This document shows, piece after piece, positions 8,592 through 17,486 of a stretch of DNA of 64,000 bases. The stretch covers positions 53,302 through 117,301 of the forward strand of contig CAKRMU010000008.1 of the NCBI GenBank assembly GCA_934364985.1, read 5' to 3'. This stretch comes from an uncultured Porphyromonas sp. Lineage in GTDB: Bacteria > Bacteroidota > Bacteroidia > Bacteroidales > Porphyromonadaceae. The translations under genes were made by a program, and so were the position numbers. The notes beneath the pieces are model-generated. The model ran no database searches. It worked only from the letters and a program-made list of their open reading frames with translations, and was not told the DNA's origin. Positions within the stretch are counted from its first letter, which is position 1, and every line of letters begins with the position of its first letter.

Positions 8592-9450
8592 ATGGTACAT
8601 AATGGTGGTGCTCTGTGGGTTATTGGGCGTCCTCCTCAGTGGATGTGGGGGTACCCTAAAGGGTGTCCAAGTAAATGGAAAACCCTCACTGAGTAAGCAG
8701 GAATTTATACGGCATTATGCGGCCCTCGCTGATTATCCTACCATTAATGCCCGTGGCGACATCTCCTTAATGGTGAAAAGTGCTGATAAGAGCTTCAATA
8801 TTAATGGGATCGGAATGCGGTGGTACCTGGAGCGAGGTAGGGGGTATGAGCTTTCGGTAAGACCGGTCGCCGTAATGGAGGCCGGTAGGCTTTCGATTAT
8901 CGATGATAAGCTATTAGTATTGGACAGGATTGATAAACTCTATTTCTCCCTCACCAATGCGAGTACCAAGATTAGTAGAGAAATTGGCATAGTGGGCATA
9001 CATCCTAAGTTTCTTGAAGCCATCGTAGAGTATACGCCTTTTAGCTTTGTGGAGGAGGGAGTGGGGGCTCTTCGTAGGATGGACTTCAAACCGGAAAAAG
9101 ATGGTTACTGCTTTAGTGATGATATACAGCGGGGACTATGTTTGATTGAGCACCGTTTTGATACGGGACTAAACCTGCGTTCCTCACATTTGTCAGTACG
9201 AAATATGGTTGAGGTTTTGGTTACTTATGGTGGGTATTCGTGGGCAGGTAGCTCAGAAGGATTTCGCCCTTTGCCCACATCTTTGCAGGTAGAGGTGAAG
9301 ACCTATACTCCTGAGGAGTCTTATTATTTAATCAACTTCGCTCTTAGTAGTGTGGAAGTAGGGAAGCCACACACAATAGATATTACACCGCCAGCAGGGT
9401 ATAGACAAGTACAACTACATGAGCTAATAAGGCTGATGAATTCGCTATGA
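8578..9450 (+). CDS. DUF4292 lipoprotein (LolB-like fold)
   Basis: A 290-residue lipoprotein: signal segment residues 6-20 and lipobox LLSGC with acylated C23. The remainder resembles the Bacteroidota DUF4292 family, predicted to have a LolA/LolB-like half-barrel that binds lipid. The pattern NARGDISLMVKSADKSFNINGIGMRW, described here as the early beta strands at about residues 57-82, fits that family. It overlaps the TPR gene (14 bases) and the next gene by four bases (ATGA), so it is translated within a tight operon. A function in moving lipoproteins or lipid to the outer membrane is inferred from the family fold only. Confidence 0.75.
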   Translation: MRQSRWYIMVVLCGLLGVLLSGCGGTLKGVQVNGKPSLSKQEFIRHYAALADYPTINARGDISLMVKSADKSFNINGIGMRWYLERGRGYELSVRPVAVMEAGRLSIIDDKLLVLDRIDKLYFSLTNASTKISREIGIVGIHPKFLEAIVEYTPFSFVEEGVGALRRMDFKPEKDGYCFSDDIQRGLCLIEHRFDTGLNLRSSHLSVRNMVEVLVTYGGYSWAGSSEGFRPLPTSLQVEVKTYTPEESYYLINFALSSVEVGKPHTIDITPPAGYRQVQLHELIRLMNSL

Positions 9451-10712
9451 AACAAGGATGCTATAGATACATATTCTTTTTGTGCATTGCCTTAATGCCT
9501 CTCGGAGCATTGGCACAGCAAAAGTCGGCAGAAGTACAAAGACTGGAGCAGAAACGTAAGGCTATGCAAGCCGAAATAGCACGTGTCGATGAAGCTTTAA
9601 AGCAAAAAACGACGTCAGTACGTGAACAGTTTCAGCAACTAACTTTACTGGAGGGGCAGATCGAAGCACGAAAGCAGGTCATCGTAGCTCTCGAGTCGGA
9701 AATAACGGAGACCGATAAGCAACTGTACTCTTTGGAGCAAGAAATCGCTAAGCTTCAGACACAATTTGAGAAACGACAAGAGGGATACGTCAAATCGTTG
9801 AGGGCATTGCAGAGAGGCAATAATATGCAAGACCAATTGCTTTTTATCCTTTCCGCCGAAGACTTTGCCCAAGGTATGCGAAGAGCGAGGTACCTAAAGG
9901 AGTATGCTACATGGCAAAAAGCGGAGGGAGAGAAGTTGCGTTCACTCAGACAAAAGTTGGATCAACAAAAGAGCGAATTGGAGCTACAACGTAAAGAAAA
10001 AGCCCTACTCTTGCAGAGCAGAGAGCAAGAACAAAGTAAGCTCGAGGACGATAAAAAGCGGATGCAGATACGCGTTAATGCCCTTAAAGGAGAGGAGAAA
10101 CAACTACGAAATGAACTCGCTAAACGGAAGAAGCAAGCAGCTAATCTGAATAAGCAGATTGAAGAACAAATCGCCAAGGAGATACGAGAGGCAGAGGAGG
10201 CAAGACGTAAAGCTTTGGCAAAAGATAAGGCACCTAATCGTACCGCAGCAACCAAGGGCGGTTATGCGATGACGCAAGAAGAGACCAAGCTTTCCCGAAA
10301 CTTTGCAGACAATCGTGGCAAACTACCGATGCCTATAAGCGGTAGCTACAGGATAGTAAGTCACTTTGGCATACAACGACATGCTGGTCTTACGCACGTA
10401 CAAGTGCAAAATAACGGCATTGATATTCAGGGAAGTCCGGGAGCCGAAGCTAGGGCTGTCTTCGACGGAGAAGTGACAACCATCTTCTCCATGGAGGGAT
10501 ATAATGCCAATGTTATAGTGAGACATGGTAATTATTTAACGGTATATAGCAATCTCTCATCGGTATATGTGACGAAAGGAAGTAAGGTCAAGACAGGTCA
10601 GGCTATCGGGAAAATTTATCAGGATCCTGATATGGGAGGGGCGACGATTCTGCACTTCCAAGTTTGGAAAGAACGGAATAAACTAAATCCGGAAAGCTGG
10701 TTAAGGCGATGA
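9447..10712 (+). CDS. EnvC-like murein hydrolase activator, degenerate LytM domain
   Basis: A 421-residue protein with signal peptide (cleavage near LGALAQ, residue 23), a long coiled coil (residues about 25-255, rich in Lys, Glu, Gln) and a C-terminal M23/LytM domain (about 300-418). The zinc-ligand positions are eroded: the usual H-x-G-x-D reads N322-N-G-I-D326, the usual H-L-H-F reads I401-L-H403-F, and TVYAHL reads TVYSNL. Such loss is known from EnvC and NlpD, which activate amidases rather than cut peptidoglycan. Predicted role: periplasmic activator of septal amidases in cell separation. It lies four bases inside the DUF4292 gene and is followed by ribF with an ATGA overlap. Confidence 0.85.
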   Translation: MKQGCYRYIFFLCIALMPLGALAQQKSAEVQRLEQKRKAMQAEIARVDEALKQKTTSVREQFQQLTLLEGQIEARKQVIVALESEITETDKQLYSLEQEIAKLQTQFEKRQEGYVKSLRALQRGNNMQDQLLFILSAEDFAQGMRRARYLKEYATWQKAEGEKLRSLRQKLDQQKSELELQRKEKALLLQSREQEQSKLEDDKKRMQIRVNALKGEEKQLRNELAKRKKQAANLNKQIEEQIAKEIREAEEARRKALAKDKAPNRTAATKGGYAMTQEETKLSRNFADNRGKLPMPISGSYRIVSHFGIQRHAGLTHVQVQNNGIDIQGSPGAEARAVFDGEVTTIFSMEGYNANVIVRHGNYLTVYSNLSSVYVTKGSKVKTGQAIGKIYQDPDMGGATILHFQVWKERNKLNPESWLRR

Positions 10713-11677
10713 ATGTATACTACTCTTTAAGCGAATTGAAGGCACAATTAGCAGAGGATAGTACCCTAATTGCCACCATCGGATTATTCGATGGTGTGCA
10801 TCGCGGACATCAATATCTCATTGAGCGTTGTCGGCACAAAGCTAAGGCGTTGTCGGCACAAAGCCTTGTCATTACTATGGATCGTCATCCGTTAAGTGTC
10901 CTATGCCCGGAGAAGCCTTTGCCACCTACGCTTGCCTCACTTGAGCAAAAGATCAAGTGGATATCTGAGACGGGTGCTGACCATTTGCTGGTATTGCCTT
11001 TCTCTAAAGAGGTATCAAAGCTATCCGTATCTCGCTTTCTTGAGCCATTGATTGCCGTGGGGCTTAAAGGGTTGGTGTTAGGTTACGACAATAGATTTGG
11101 GTCAAAAGAGGACGCGGGTGCTACATTAGCGGACTTTGATGCGAGGATAACGACGTTGGGGATATCGCTTGAGCGTGTGGAGCCTTTCCTATATCACGAT
11201 GAAATTATTAGCTCTTCTCGGATTCGGAGAGCTATAACCAAGCTGATGTTTGATGAGGCAGAGGCGATGTTGGGACGCCCATACACGCTTATTGGCATGG
11301 TGCAAGAAGGGCGGAGAATTGGGCGATCGATAGGTTTTCCGACGGCTAATATCGTCCCCTATGACCCGAATGTAAAGCTTCCGGAGGAGGGTGTTTACAT
11401 TGCAGATGTGTGCTATGGAGAGAAGGTTTATCCCTCAATGGCGTACTATGGTTCGACCCCTACGATTACGCCGAATGCGGTACCTATCTATCGAGTTGAG
11501 GCATATCTTTTTGGGTTTAAGGGGGATTTATATGGCAAGGAGCTGGAGATAGGGTTCAGGCAATTTCTGAGAAGTGACAAACAGTTTAGCAGTCTTGAGG
11601 AGCTTCAGGAGCAGTTATCGAGGGATGCGGAGACGACACTTAAGTTTTACGAAACCCATAGTTTTTCATTACTATAA
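10709..11677 (+). CDS. ribF: Bifunctional riboflavin kinase / FAD synthetase
   Basis: A 322-residue cytosolic enzyme that converts riboflavin to FMN and then FAD. The N-terminal adenylyltransferase domain has the nucleotide-binding opening IGLFDGVHRGHQYL (about residues 25-38) and the ISSSRIR motif near residue 170. The C-terminal kinase domain begins around residue 185 with GRPYTLIGMVQEGRRIGRSIGFPTAN, summarised as the G-R-x-IGFPTAN signature. Length is typical of prokaryotic RibF. The gene overlaps its upstream neighbour (ATGA) and its downstream neighbour by one base (TAATG). Confidence 0.96.
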   Translation: MNVYYSLSELKAQLAEDSTLIATIGLFDGVHRGHQYLIERCRHKAKALSAQSLVITMDRHPLSVLCPEKPLPPTLASLEQKIKWISETGADHLLVLPFSKEVSKLSVSRFLEPLIAVGLKGLVLGYDNRFGSKEDAGATLADFDARITTLGISLERVEPFLYHDEIISSSRIRRAITKLMFDEAEAMLGRPYTLIGMVQEGRRIGRSIGFPTANIVPYDPNVKLPEEGVYIADVCYGEKVYPSMAYYGSTPTITPNAVPIYRVEAYLFGFKGDLYGKELEIGFRQFLRSDKQFSSLEELQEQLSRDAETTLKFYETHSFSLL

Positions 11678-12501
11678 TGGCAAAAAAGATAGACGTACGT
11701 AAGGCTTTCGAGAGTAAGTATAAGGGGTATGTGCCGGGATTTTTCTACAAGTGGCTTCGGCACTTAGTCCATGAAGACGAGCTTAACGAGATGATGGAGC
11801 TTCAGGAGGAGGTGGGGGGTGTCTCGATGGGCAAGAATATCATGCGATACCTTGGTGTTACGTGCGACTTGATAGGGAAGGAGCGATTACCTCATCCTGA
11901 TGAGCGGATTCTTTTTGTGAGCAATCATCCATTAGGGGGTGTTGATGGAGTTATCTATGCTGCTGTAATTGGGGATTTTTATGGTGGAAAGCTAAATATC
12001 CCTGTCAATGATCTCTTGCTATCCGTCTATCAGTTTCGGGACATCTTCCTCCCTGTTAATGTATATGGTCAGCAGGGACGGCGTGCCATGGTACTTCTTC
12101 AGGAAGCTCTTCAGAGCGACCGCGAGGTGCTTACTTTCCCCGCGGGTCTCGTCAGTCGTCTTAATGATAGCGGAAAAGTCCATGACTTAAAGTGGAATCC
12201 GAGCTTTGTAAAGATGGCTAAAGAATCAAATAGGATAGTTGTTCCCCTTTTCTTTGACGGCGAAAACAGCCCTCGTTTTTATAAATGGGCAAAGAGGAGG
12301 AGGCGTATCGGCTGGAAGTTTCCTGCCGAATTGATCTTGCTACCTGACGAGATGATCCGAGCTAAAGGACGGCATTTTAGGATCATAGTGGGGGAGCCTA
12401 TTCAGCCAAATGCCTTACCCGATAAGGCTTCGGCAGGCATCTTCGCGAATCAGCTTCGGGATGAATTGTATACCTTTCCTACTAAGTACTTAGGGAAATA
12501 A
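11677..12501 (+). CDS. glsA: PlsC-type O-acyltransferase of glycine-lipid synthesis
   Basis: A 274-residue acyltransferase. The motif NHPLGGVDG at residues 83-91 is the variant of the PlsC NHx4D motif found in Bacteroidota glycine/ornithine-lipid enzymes, with one extra residue between His84 and Asp90. The FPAG motif (block III) follows near residue 153. In Bacteroides thetaiotaomicron GlsA adds the second acyl chain to N-acyl glycine made by GlsB; the matching GlsB gene follows 13 bases later, which makes this assignment much stronger than for an isolated PlsC homologue. It should act at the inner face of the cytoplasmic membrane. Which amino acid is used (glycine or serine-glycine lipids as in Porphyromonas) is not shown by the sequence. 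Confidence 0.82.
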   Translation: MAKKIDVRKAFESKYKGYVPGFFYKWLRHLVHEDELNEMMELQEEVGGVSMGKNIMRYLGVTCDLIGKERLPHPDERILFVSNHPLGGVDGVIYAAVIGDFYGGKLNIPVNDLLLSVYQFRDIFLPVNVYGQQGRRAMVLLQEALQSDREVLTFPAGLVSRLNDSGKVHDLKWNPSFVKMAKESNRIVVPLFFDGENSPRFYKWAKRRRRIGWKFPAELILLPDEMIRAKGRHFRIIVGEPIQPNALPDKASAGIFANQLRDELYTFPTKYLGK

Positions 12502-12514
12502 TCGTTATTAGTGT

Positions 12515-13600
12515 ATGGAAAAGACGACTAAGCAACTACCTGAAATCATATCTCCCATAGATCCAAGGGTTATTCGGAGCGAGCTACATGAGCAATTGAT
12601 GCTCCGTAAGACCAATAGAGCGGGCAACGAGCTTTACTCATTCCATGCGAGCGAAGCCCCTAATACCATGCTTGAGGTGGGGCGTCTACGTGAGGAAGCC
12701 TTTAGAGTCGGTGGGGCAGGGTCGGGCAAGATGGCAGACGTAGATGAGTATGATATGGATCCCAATGGCTATAAACAGCTCATCGTATGGGATCCGATTC
12801 ACGAAGAGATATTGGGTGGATATCGTTACATTTTATGCAGTCAGGCGATAGAGACATTGCCCGATGGCACGCTGACCACGCACCTATCGAGTGACGAGCT
12901 GTTTCAATTCTCGCAGACCTTTATTGAGGAATATCTCCCGAAGACCATTGAATTAGGGCGAAGCTTTGTACGTAACGACCTTCAGAATACCAATCAAAAA
13001 CAACCCGCTTTGCCTCGCTCTATATTTACACTCGACAACCTATGGGATGGCTTAGGTGCATTAATGCTTCTGCACGATGATTGCCAGTACTTCTTTGGCA
13101 AGATGACCATGTACGAGAACTACGATATAAAGGCACGCGACCTCATCTACTACTACTTAGATACCTATTTCAAACCACGGGAGCAATTGGTAGTGATGAA
13201 GTACCCCATCCCATACCAGACACCGATTGAGGAGCTTAAGGAGGTTGTCACAGGGCAAGATCGTAAAGCGGATTACAAAAGTATGAGTAAAGTCATCCGC
13301 GATATGGGTACAGCCATTCCTCCATTGGTCAATGCTTACGTAGGGCTATCCGATTCGCTGATGGTCTTTGGTACGAGCTACAATCCATTTTTTGGCGATG
13401 CTTTGGAGGCGTGTATTATGGTGCCAATGGAGGAGATTACCCCAGAAAAGAAAAAACGGCATATTGATAGCTTTCTTCGCGATGCTCCCAATAGGTTTTC
13501 GCAAAGTGTGATACGAAGGATCAAGAGACGTCTCTCAAAGTTGAGTAAAAATGACCCCTCAGCCCACACCGAAGACACACATCTATTGCCCCACTTGTAA
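12515..13600 (+). CDS. glsB: GNAT-type N-acyltransferase of glycine-lipid synthesis
   Basis: A 361-residue protein of the OlsB/GlsB (hemolysin-like) acyltransferase group. The N-terminal half shows the family features: LEVGRLREEAFRVGG about residues 52-66, then DEYDMDPNGYKQLIVWD and GGYRYILCSQ, and ELGRSFV near residue 149. Its length exceeds that of OlsB (about 270) and fits Bacteroidota GlsB. The reaction is transfer of a 3-hydroxyacyl chain from ACP to the amino group of glycine, the first step of glycine-lipid formation. It is paired with glsA directly upstream, in the order reversed relative to my recollection of Bacteroides. The C-terminus is basic and lacks membrane segments. Confidence 0.82.
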   Translation: MEKTTKQLPEIISPIDPRVIRSELHEQLMLRKTNRAGNELYSFHASEAPNTMLEVGRLREEAFRVGGAGSGKMADVDEYDMDPNGYKQLIVWDPIHEEILGGYRYILCSQAIETLPDGTLTTHLSSDELFQFSQTFIEEYLPKTIELGRSFVRNDLQNTNQKQPALPRSIFTLDNLWDGLGALMLLHDDCQYFFGKMTMYENYDIKARDLIYYYLDTYFKPREQLVVMKYPIPYQTPIEELKEVVTGQDRKADYKSMSKVIRDMGTAIPPLVNAYVGLSDSLMVFGTSYNPFFGDALEACIMVPMEEITPEKKKRHIDSFLRDAPNRFSQSVIRRIKRRLSKLSKNDPSAHTEDTHLLPHL

Positions 13601-13639
13601 TATTAGTTGACATTAATGGCGTAGAAATATTTAGAGATT

Positions 13640-14056
13640 ATGAGTACTATAAATAAGATACAGGATGAGATTATTGAGGAGTTCTCGCTTCTTGATGACT
13701 GGATGGATAGGTATGAGATGATCATTGATATGGGGAATGACCTTACGCCACTTCCCGAAAAAGACAAGACCCCGGAGCATCTGATAGAGGGTTGCCAGAG
13801 CCGTGTTTGGATCACCGGTGACGTTGATGCCGAGGGATGCTTACAGCTACGGGCAGATAGCGATGCTGTGATTGTTAAAGGCATCATTGCCATGCTCCTT
13901 AAAGTACTGAGCGGACAAAAGCCGGAGGACATCGCCCAAGCCGATCTCTATTTTATTGATAGGGTAGGTCTTTCATCGCACCTATCGCCCACGCGGTCTA
14001 ATGGTCTCCTAAGTATGGTGCGCCATATAAAGCTTTTGGCGGCTACTCACCTTTGA
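13640..14056 (+). CDS. sufE: SufE-family sulfur acceptor protein
   Basis: A 138-residue SufE protein. C52 in EGCQSRVW is the sulfur-accepting cysteine; the surrounding segments (LLDDWMDRYEMIIDMG at the N-terminus, GLSSHLSPTRSNGL near residue 112) are diagnostic. SufE takes persulfide sulfur from the desulfurase SufS and passes it to the SufBCD scaffold for iron-sulfur cluster assembly. No sufB, C, D or S is in this window. It starts 39 bases after glsB, so it may be the last gene of that operon, although the function is unrelated. Confidence 0.93.
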   Translation: MSTINKIQDEIIEEFSLLDDWMDRYEMIIDMGNDLTPLPEKDKTPEHLIEGCQSRVWITGDVDAEGCLQLRADSDAVIVKGIIAMLLKVLSGQKPEDIAQADLYFIDRVGLSSHLSPTRSNGLLSMVRHIKLLAATHL

Positions 14057-14165
14057 CCCGTCTTTGACCCCATACACCCAGCCTCTATTTCAGAGATGAA
14101 TACTTGTGAGGGGGGGGCGAAACCGAATTGCTTCATTACCCTACGCGAGAGCCTTCGTCTATGTC

Positions 14166-14732
14166 TTAGAGGTTTTCGTGTACCCAAGTCTCCACTTCCT
14201 CATCTCGCATATCAGCAAAAATGGGGTCCATGTGTCCGAGAAAATGCCATTCCTCATCTCCACGTTTTCGGTAGCATATTGCCTCGCCATCCTCTGAGCC
14301 TTGGAAAGTTCGGACTACCTCCAATCCCATTTCCTCTAATATCTCTTTTGTCATAGCGAAGTGATGCTCTCGGCTCTCGATGTATTGGCGAAGCTCGTCA
14401 TTAGGTATGCTGTAAGCATCCACCAAGGTCATACCATCCGTGATCCCTTCCCCCTTATCGCTAAGGCAAGGTATATCACCTACAAAGAGGTCGACCCTGT
14501 CCATTGCCCTAAACATAAACTTGGTAATGGGGACGATGTGACCATTAAATTCGATTTCCTGATACGTTGGAAGCGAAGCGACATCTAACCACTCCTCCAT
14601 AAGCCCCGTCTCTTTATCAATGGCGTGGCGGTACCCCGGGAGTAAATTTAGGAAAGCTTGAGCATCCTCACGAGACTTAAAAGTCATCCAACACTTCTCA
14701 GTGCCCTCATCGTAATAGTTAAGTATATTCAT
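14166..14732 (-). CDS. Unrecognised acidic protein
   Basis: I do not recognise this 188-residue protein. It has no signal peptide or membrane segment, is acidic (many Glu and Asp), and starts MNILNYYDEGTEKCWMTF. Tryptophans, a pair of His residues (REHHFAM near 120) and three cysteines are visible, but no known motif. The codon use and the well-placed start suggest a real gene. It is convergent with sufE and stands alone between two unrelated units, with a repeat array upstream. A cytosolic role is all that can be inferred. Confidence 0.65.
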   Translation of the reverse strand: MNILNYYDEGTEKCWMTFKSREDAQAFLNLLPGYRHAIDKETGLMEEWLDVASLPTYQEIEFNGHIVPITKFMFRAMDRVDLFVGDIPCLSDKGEGITDGMTLVDAYSIPNDELRQYIESREHHFAMTKEILEEMGLEVVRTFQGSEDGEAICYRKRGDEEWHFLGHMDPIFADMRDEEVETWVHENL

Positions 14733-14850
14733 ATCATTGTCCGTAGGTCCAAATGATTATAGCTGCTATATGTTATCTATTCCCACAAATTTACGAAAAC
14801 TCCTCGGTAGTCACGACACGTCATTTGCTTATTGTAGGAATCAACGAAAA

Positions 14851-14942
14851 CGGATACCCTGAATTCGCCGGGATGGATACCCTGAATTAGCTTTGACAAA
14901 TACCCTGAATTCGCCAAGGCGTATTCCGTATATCCATTTTTA
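14851..14942. repeat. 23-bp palindromic repeat array, copy 3 (4 units)
   Basis: Units start at 14851, 14874, 14897 and 14920. The first three cores are nearly identical direct repeats (GGATACCCTGAATTC type); the fourth is GTATTCCGTATATCC and runs into ATTTTTA. It is preceded by ATCAACGAAAAC, a 12-mer also found without repeats at 33729. It lies between the divergent orphan gene and tsaC. Confidence 0.92.
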
Positions 14943-15024
14943 CTGCGTACCATATAGGTATAGCAGTTATGCCCACACATAGGTAGTCATTGCCTTAAAC
15001 CCATAGTGTTAGGACTGGTATTTC

Positions 15025-15055
15025 TGTGAGATTAGATAGAAAAGTGGTAACTTCG
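15025..15055 (+). promoter_or_regulatory. Probable promoter of tsaC-clc-fmt
   Basis: TGTG at 15025-15028, 19 bp, then TAACTTCG at 15048-15055. One mismatch in each box from TTTG-N19-TAnnTTTG, with ideal spacing, 24 bp before the ATG. Confidence 0.5.
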
Positions 15056-15078
15056 CAGTGCGTAATTAATTATGTGTA

Positions 15079-15678
15079 ATGTATATGGAGGAAGAGATAG
15101 AGCGGTATCAGCGAGAAGACCTTGCTGAGGCTCTGAGGGTACTTAATGCGGGGGGGTTAATAGCCTATCCCACGGATACGATATGGGGGATAGGGTGTGA
15201 CGCCACGAATGAGAGGGCTGTGGAGCGTGTTTTTGCTCTGAAAAGGCGGAGCGATGCCAAGGCACTCATTTCCATTGTGGATAGTAGTAGCAAACTTTTA
15301 GGGCTTATGCCGGAGGTGCCTCCTATCGCTTACGATCTATTGGAGGCAGCCACTTCGCCCCTCACCATTATATATCCTAATGTTAAGAGTTTGGCACAAA
15401 ATCTATTGGCGGAGGATGGTAGTGCGGGCATTCGAGTGGTGGCATCAGAGGCAGAGCCTTTTTGTAATGCCCTTTGTATGAGGTTCAAAAAACCTATCGT
15501 TAGTACCTCAGCTAATATTTCCGGAGAGGCAAGTCCGCGGTATTTCGGGGAGGTAAGTGAGGAGATCCTTAAAGGGGTGGATTATGTGGTTAAGTATCGT
15601 CAAGGCGACCAACGACCCCATAAAGCATCGGGTATTATTAAGCTATTCGGGGATGGTACATTCCAATTGATTCGATGA
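15079..15678 (+). CDS. tsaC: L-threonylcarbamoyladenylate synthase (TsaC/Sua5 family)
   Basis: A 199-residue YrdC-domain enzyme that makes threonylcarbamoyl-AMP from threonine, bicarbonate and ATP for the t6A modification of tRNA. Motifs: AYPTDTIWGIGCDA near residue 30, the KRR-S-DAK loop near residue 55 and the STSANISGE motif near 145. It lacks the C-terminal Sua5 domain, so it is the short TsaC class. The start could equally be the ATG two codons later (15085). It overlaps the chloride channel gene by four bases. Confidence 0.93.
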   Translation: MYMEEEIERYQREDLAEALRVLNAGGLIAYPTDTIWGIGCDATNERAVERVFALKRRSDAKALISIVDSSSKLLGLMPEVPPIAYDLLEAATSPLTIIYPNVKSLAQNLLAEDGSAGIRVVASEAEPFCNALCMRFKKPIVSTSANISGEASPRYFGEVSEEILKGVDYVVKYRQGDQRPHKASGIIKLFGDGTFQLIR

Positions 15679-17483
15679 CAAAAGAGCAAGATCATAAGCG
15701 GCTGTACCGATTTTTAGAGTGGCGAGAGAAGCATATCCCTCAGCAGATATTCATCCTTGTCCTCGCCTTTGTCATAGGTGTGCTTTGTTCGCTTGCGGCA
15801 ACGCTCCTTAAGAATGCCATACATATCATTCAGCGGTATGTGACACAGCTTTTTGTAGTCGATAACCTCTATGTGGGGTATTTGATCACTCCCGTTTTGG
15901 GTGTATTCCTGACCTACCTATTGGTAAAGTATGTGGTGCGTGATGACATAGGGCACGGAGTCACGAAGATATTATTTGCATTAAGTCAACGAAAAAGTAG
16001 ACTAAAGCCCCACAATATGTGGAGCTCCCTTTTGGCTTCGTCCGTAACTATCGGTATGGGTGGATCGGTTGGAGCCGAGTCGCCTATCGTACTTACAGGA
16101 GCCGCCATTGGTAGTAATATCGGGCGTTTTTTCCGTCTGGAGCATAGAGATCTGATGCTTTTATTGGGATGTGGTGCCGCCGGAGCCGTAGCAGGTATAT
16201 TCAAAGCCCCCATCACCGGTCTTATATTCGTTATCGAGGTATTGATGATGGATCTCACACTCACATCCGTGATGCCACTTTTAGTCTCCTCGGTGACGGC
16301 AGCGTCCATATCGTATCTCGTCTTTGGCACTGAGGCACAGTTTGCCTACCAAGCTATCGAAGCTTTTGATATGAATAGGATGCCTTGGGTTATCCTTTTA
16401 GGCATATTTTGCGGACTCTCATCCCTCTACTTCACAAAGATTTCTTTCAGGTTAGAGCAGAGGCTAAAGCGGGTCAAGGACTATTGGAAGAAGTTTATCA
16501 TTTGTGGCGTAATGCTCAGTTCGCTCATCTTTTTATTGCCCCCACTTTACGGCGAGGGGTATATTACGATAAGTTCACTTATAGGGCAAAATCCGTCGGA
16601 GGTGCTACAAGGGTCTCTTTTTGAGCGGCTTGGCGATGAGTGGTGGGTGCTACCATCGTTCCTCTTACTCGCCATTCTCACGAAAGTGTTAGCGACTGTA
16701 GCCACGAATGCAGGCGGAGGTGTCGGCGGTGTATTTGCTCCCAGTCTTTTCGTAGGTGCCTTAGTAGGTTTTACGTTTAGCTATATCCACAACATCTTAG
16801 GGGCATCTCTATCCTCGCCCTTTGTGTACACTCCTACCGACAACTTTGCCCTCATGGGTATGGCAGGAGTGATGGCTGGCGTCATGCATGCTCCGCTCAC
16901 CGGTACCTTCTTGATAGCCGAGCTGACGGGCGGATATAACCTCTTCCTGCCACTTCTCGTGGTATCTATCACATCGTATGGTACCATTAAACTTTTCCTG
17001 CCTCACAGCATCTACTCCCTACGATTGGCGGAGCAAGGCAAGCTCCTTACTCATCATAAAGATAAGGCAGTCCTCACACTCATGCAGCTTGATCATGTGA
17101 TTGAGAATGACTTTAGTGTACTATCCCCCGAGATGACTCTCCGCGATACGGTGCGGATATTTGGCGAGAGCAAACGCAATATATTCCCTGTCGTTAATGC
17201 CAAAGGTCGTATGGTAGGGATGGTGCTTTTGGATAACATCCGAAACATAATGTTTAGACCGGAGCTGTACGATCGCTTTGAAGTCTCAACCTTTATGGTA
17301 TCTCCGCAGGCTCGTGTTGTGAACACAATGAGTATGGATGAGGTGATGAAGCTCTTTGATGATACAGGAGCTTGGAATCTCCCAGTGGAGGATGAGGAGG
17401 AGCGTTATTTAGGTTTCGTCTCGAAGTCTCAGATATTTAATCAGTACCGAGAGGTACTTAATGATAATTTTGGTGGCGATTAG
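15675..17483 (+). CDS. ClC-type chloride channel/antiporter with CBS domains
   Basis: A 602-residue ClC protein. About eleven membrane helices fill residues 25-430. Selectivity-filter motifs are GGSVGAESP (the GxEGP motif; its Glu is the gating/proton glutamate) and GGVFAPSLFVGA (the GxFxP motif). Two CBS domains follow (about 465-520 and 535-595), which often bind nucleotides and modulate transport. ClC proteins with the external glutamate are commonly chloride/proton exchangers used in acid stress, but channel versus antiporter cannot be settled by eye. The ATG lies inside the end of tsaC and fmt follows three bases later, so the three genes form one unit. Confidence 0.92.
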   Translation: MTKEQDHKRLYRFLEWREKHIPQQIFILVLAFVIGVLCSLAATLLKNAIHIIQRYVTQLFVVDNLYVGYLITPVLGVFLTYLLVKYVVRDDIGHGVTKILFALSQRKSRLKPHNMWSSLLASSVTIGMGGSVGAESPIVLTGAAIGSNIGRFFRLEHRDLMLLLGCGAAGAVAGIFKAPITGLIFVIEVLMMDLTLTSVMPLLVSSVTAASISYLVFGTEAQFAYQAIEAFDMNRMPWVILLGIFCGLSSLYFTKISFRLEQRLKRVKDYWKKFIICGVMLSSLIFLLPPLYGEGYITISSLIGQNPSEVLQGSLFERLGDEWWVLPSFLLLAILTKVLATVATNAGGGVGGVFAPSLFVGALVGFTFSYIHNILGASLSSPFVYTPTDNFALMGMAGVMAGVMHAPLTGTFLIAELTGGYNLFLPLLVVSITSYGTIKLFLPHSIYSLRLAEQGKLLTHHKDKAVLTLMQLDHVIENDFSVLSPEMTLRDTVRIFGESKRNIFPVVNAKGRMVGMVLLDNIRNIMFRPELYDRFEVSTFMVSPQARVVNTMSMDEVMKLFDDTGAWNLPVEDEEERYLGFVSKSQIFNQYREVLNDNFGGD

Positions 17484-17486
17484 GGT

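Noticed and set aside
14096..14356. Plus-strand frames over the orphan gene
   Set aside because: They lie antisense to the better-supported minus-strand gene and begin at a G8 run.
14777..14980. Open frame across repeat copy 3
   Set aside because: It spans the repeat array and promoter region and has no protein-like features; the same applies to the frame at 51690-51884 over copy 7.
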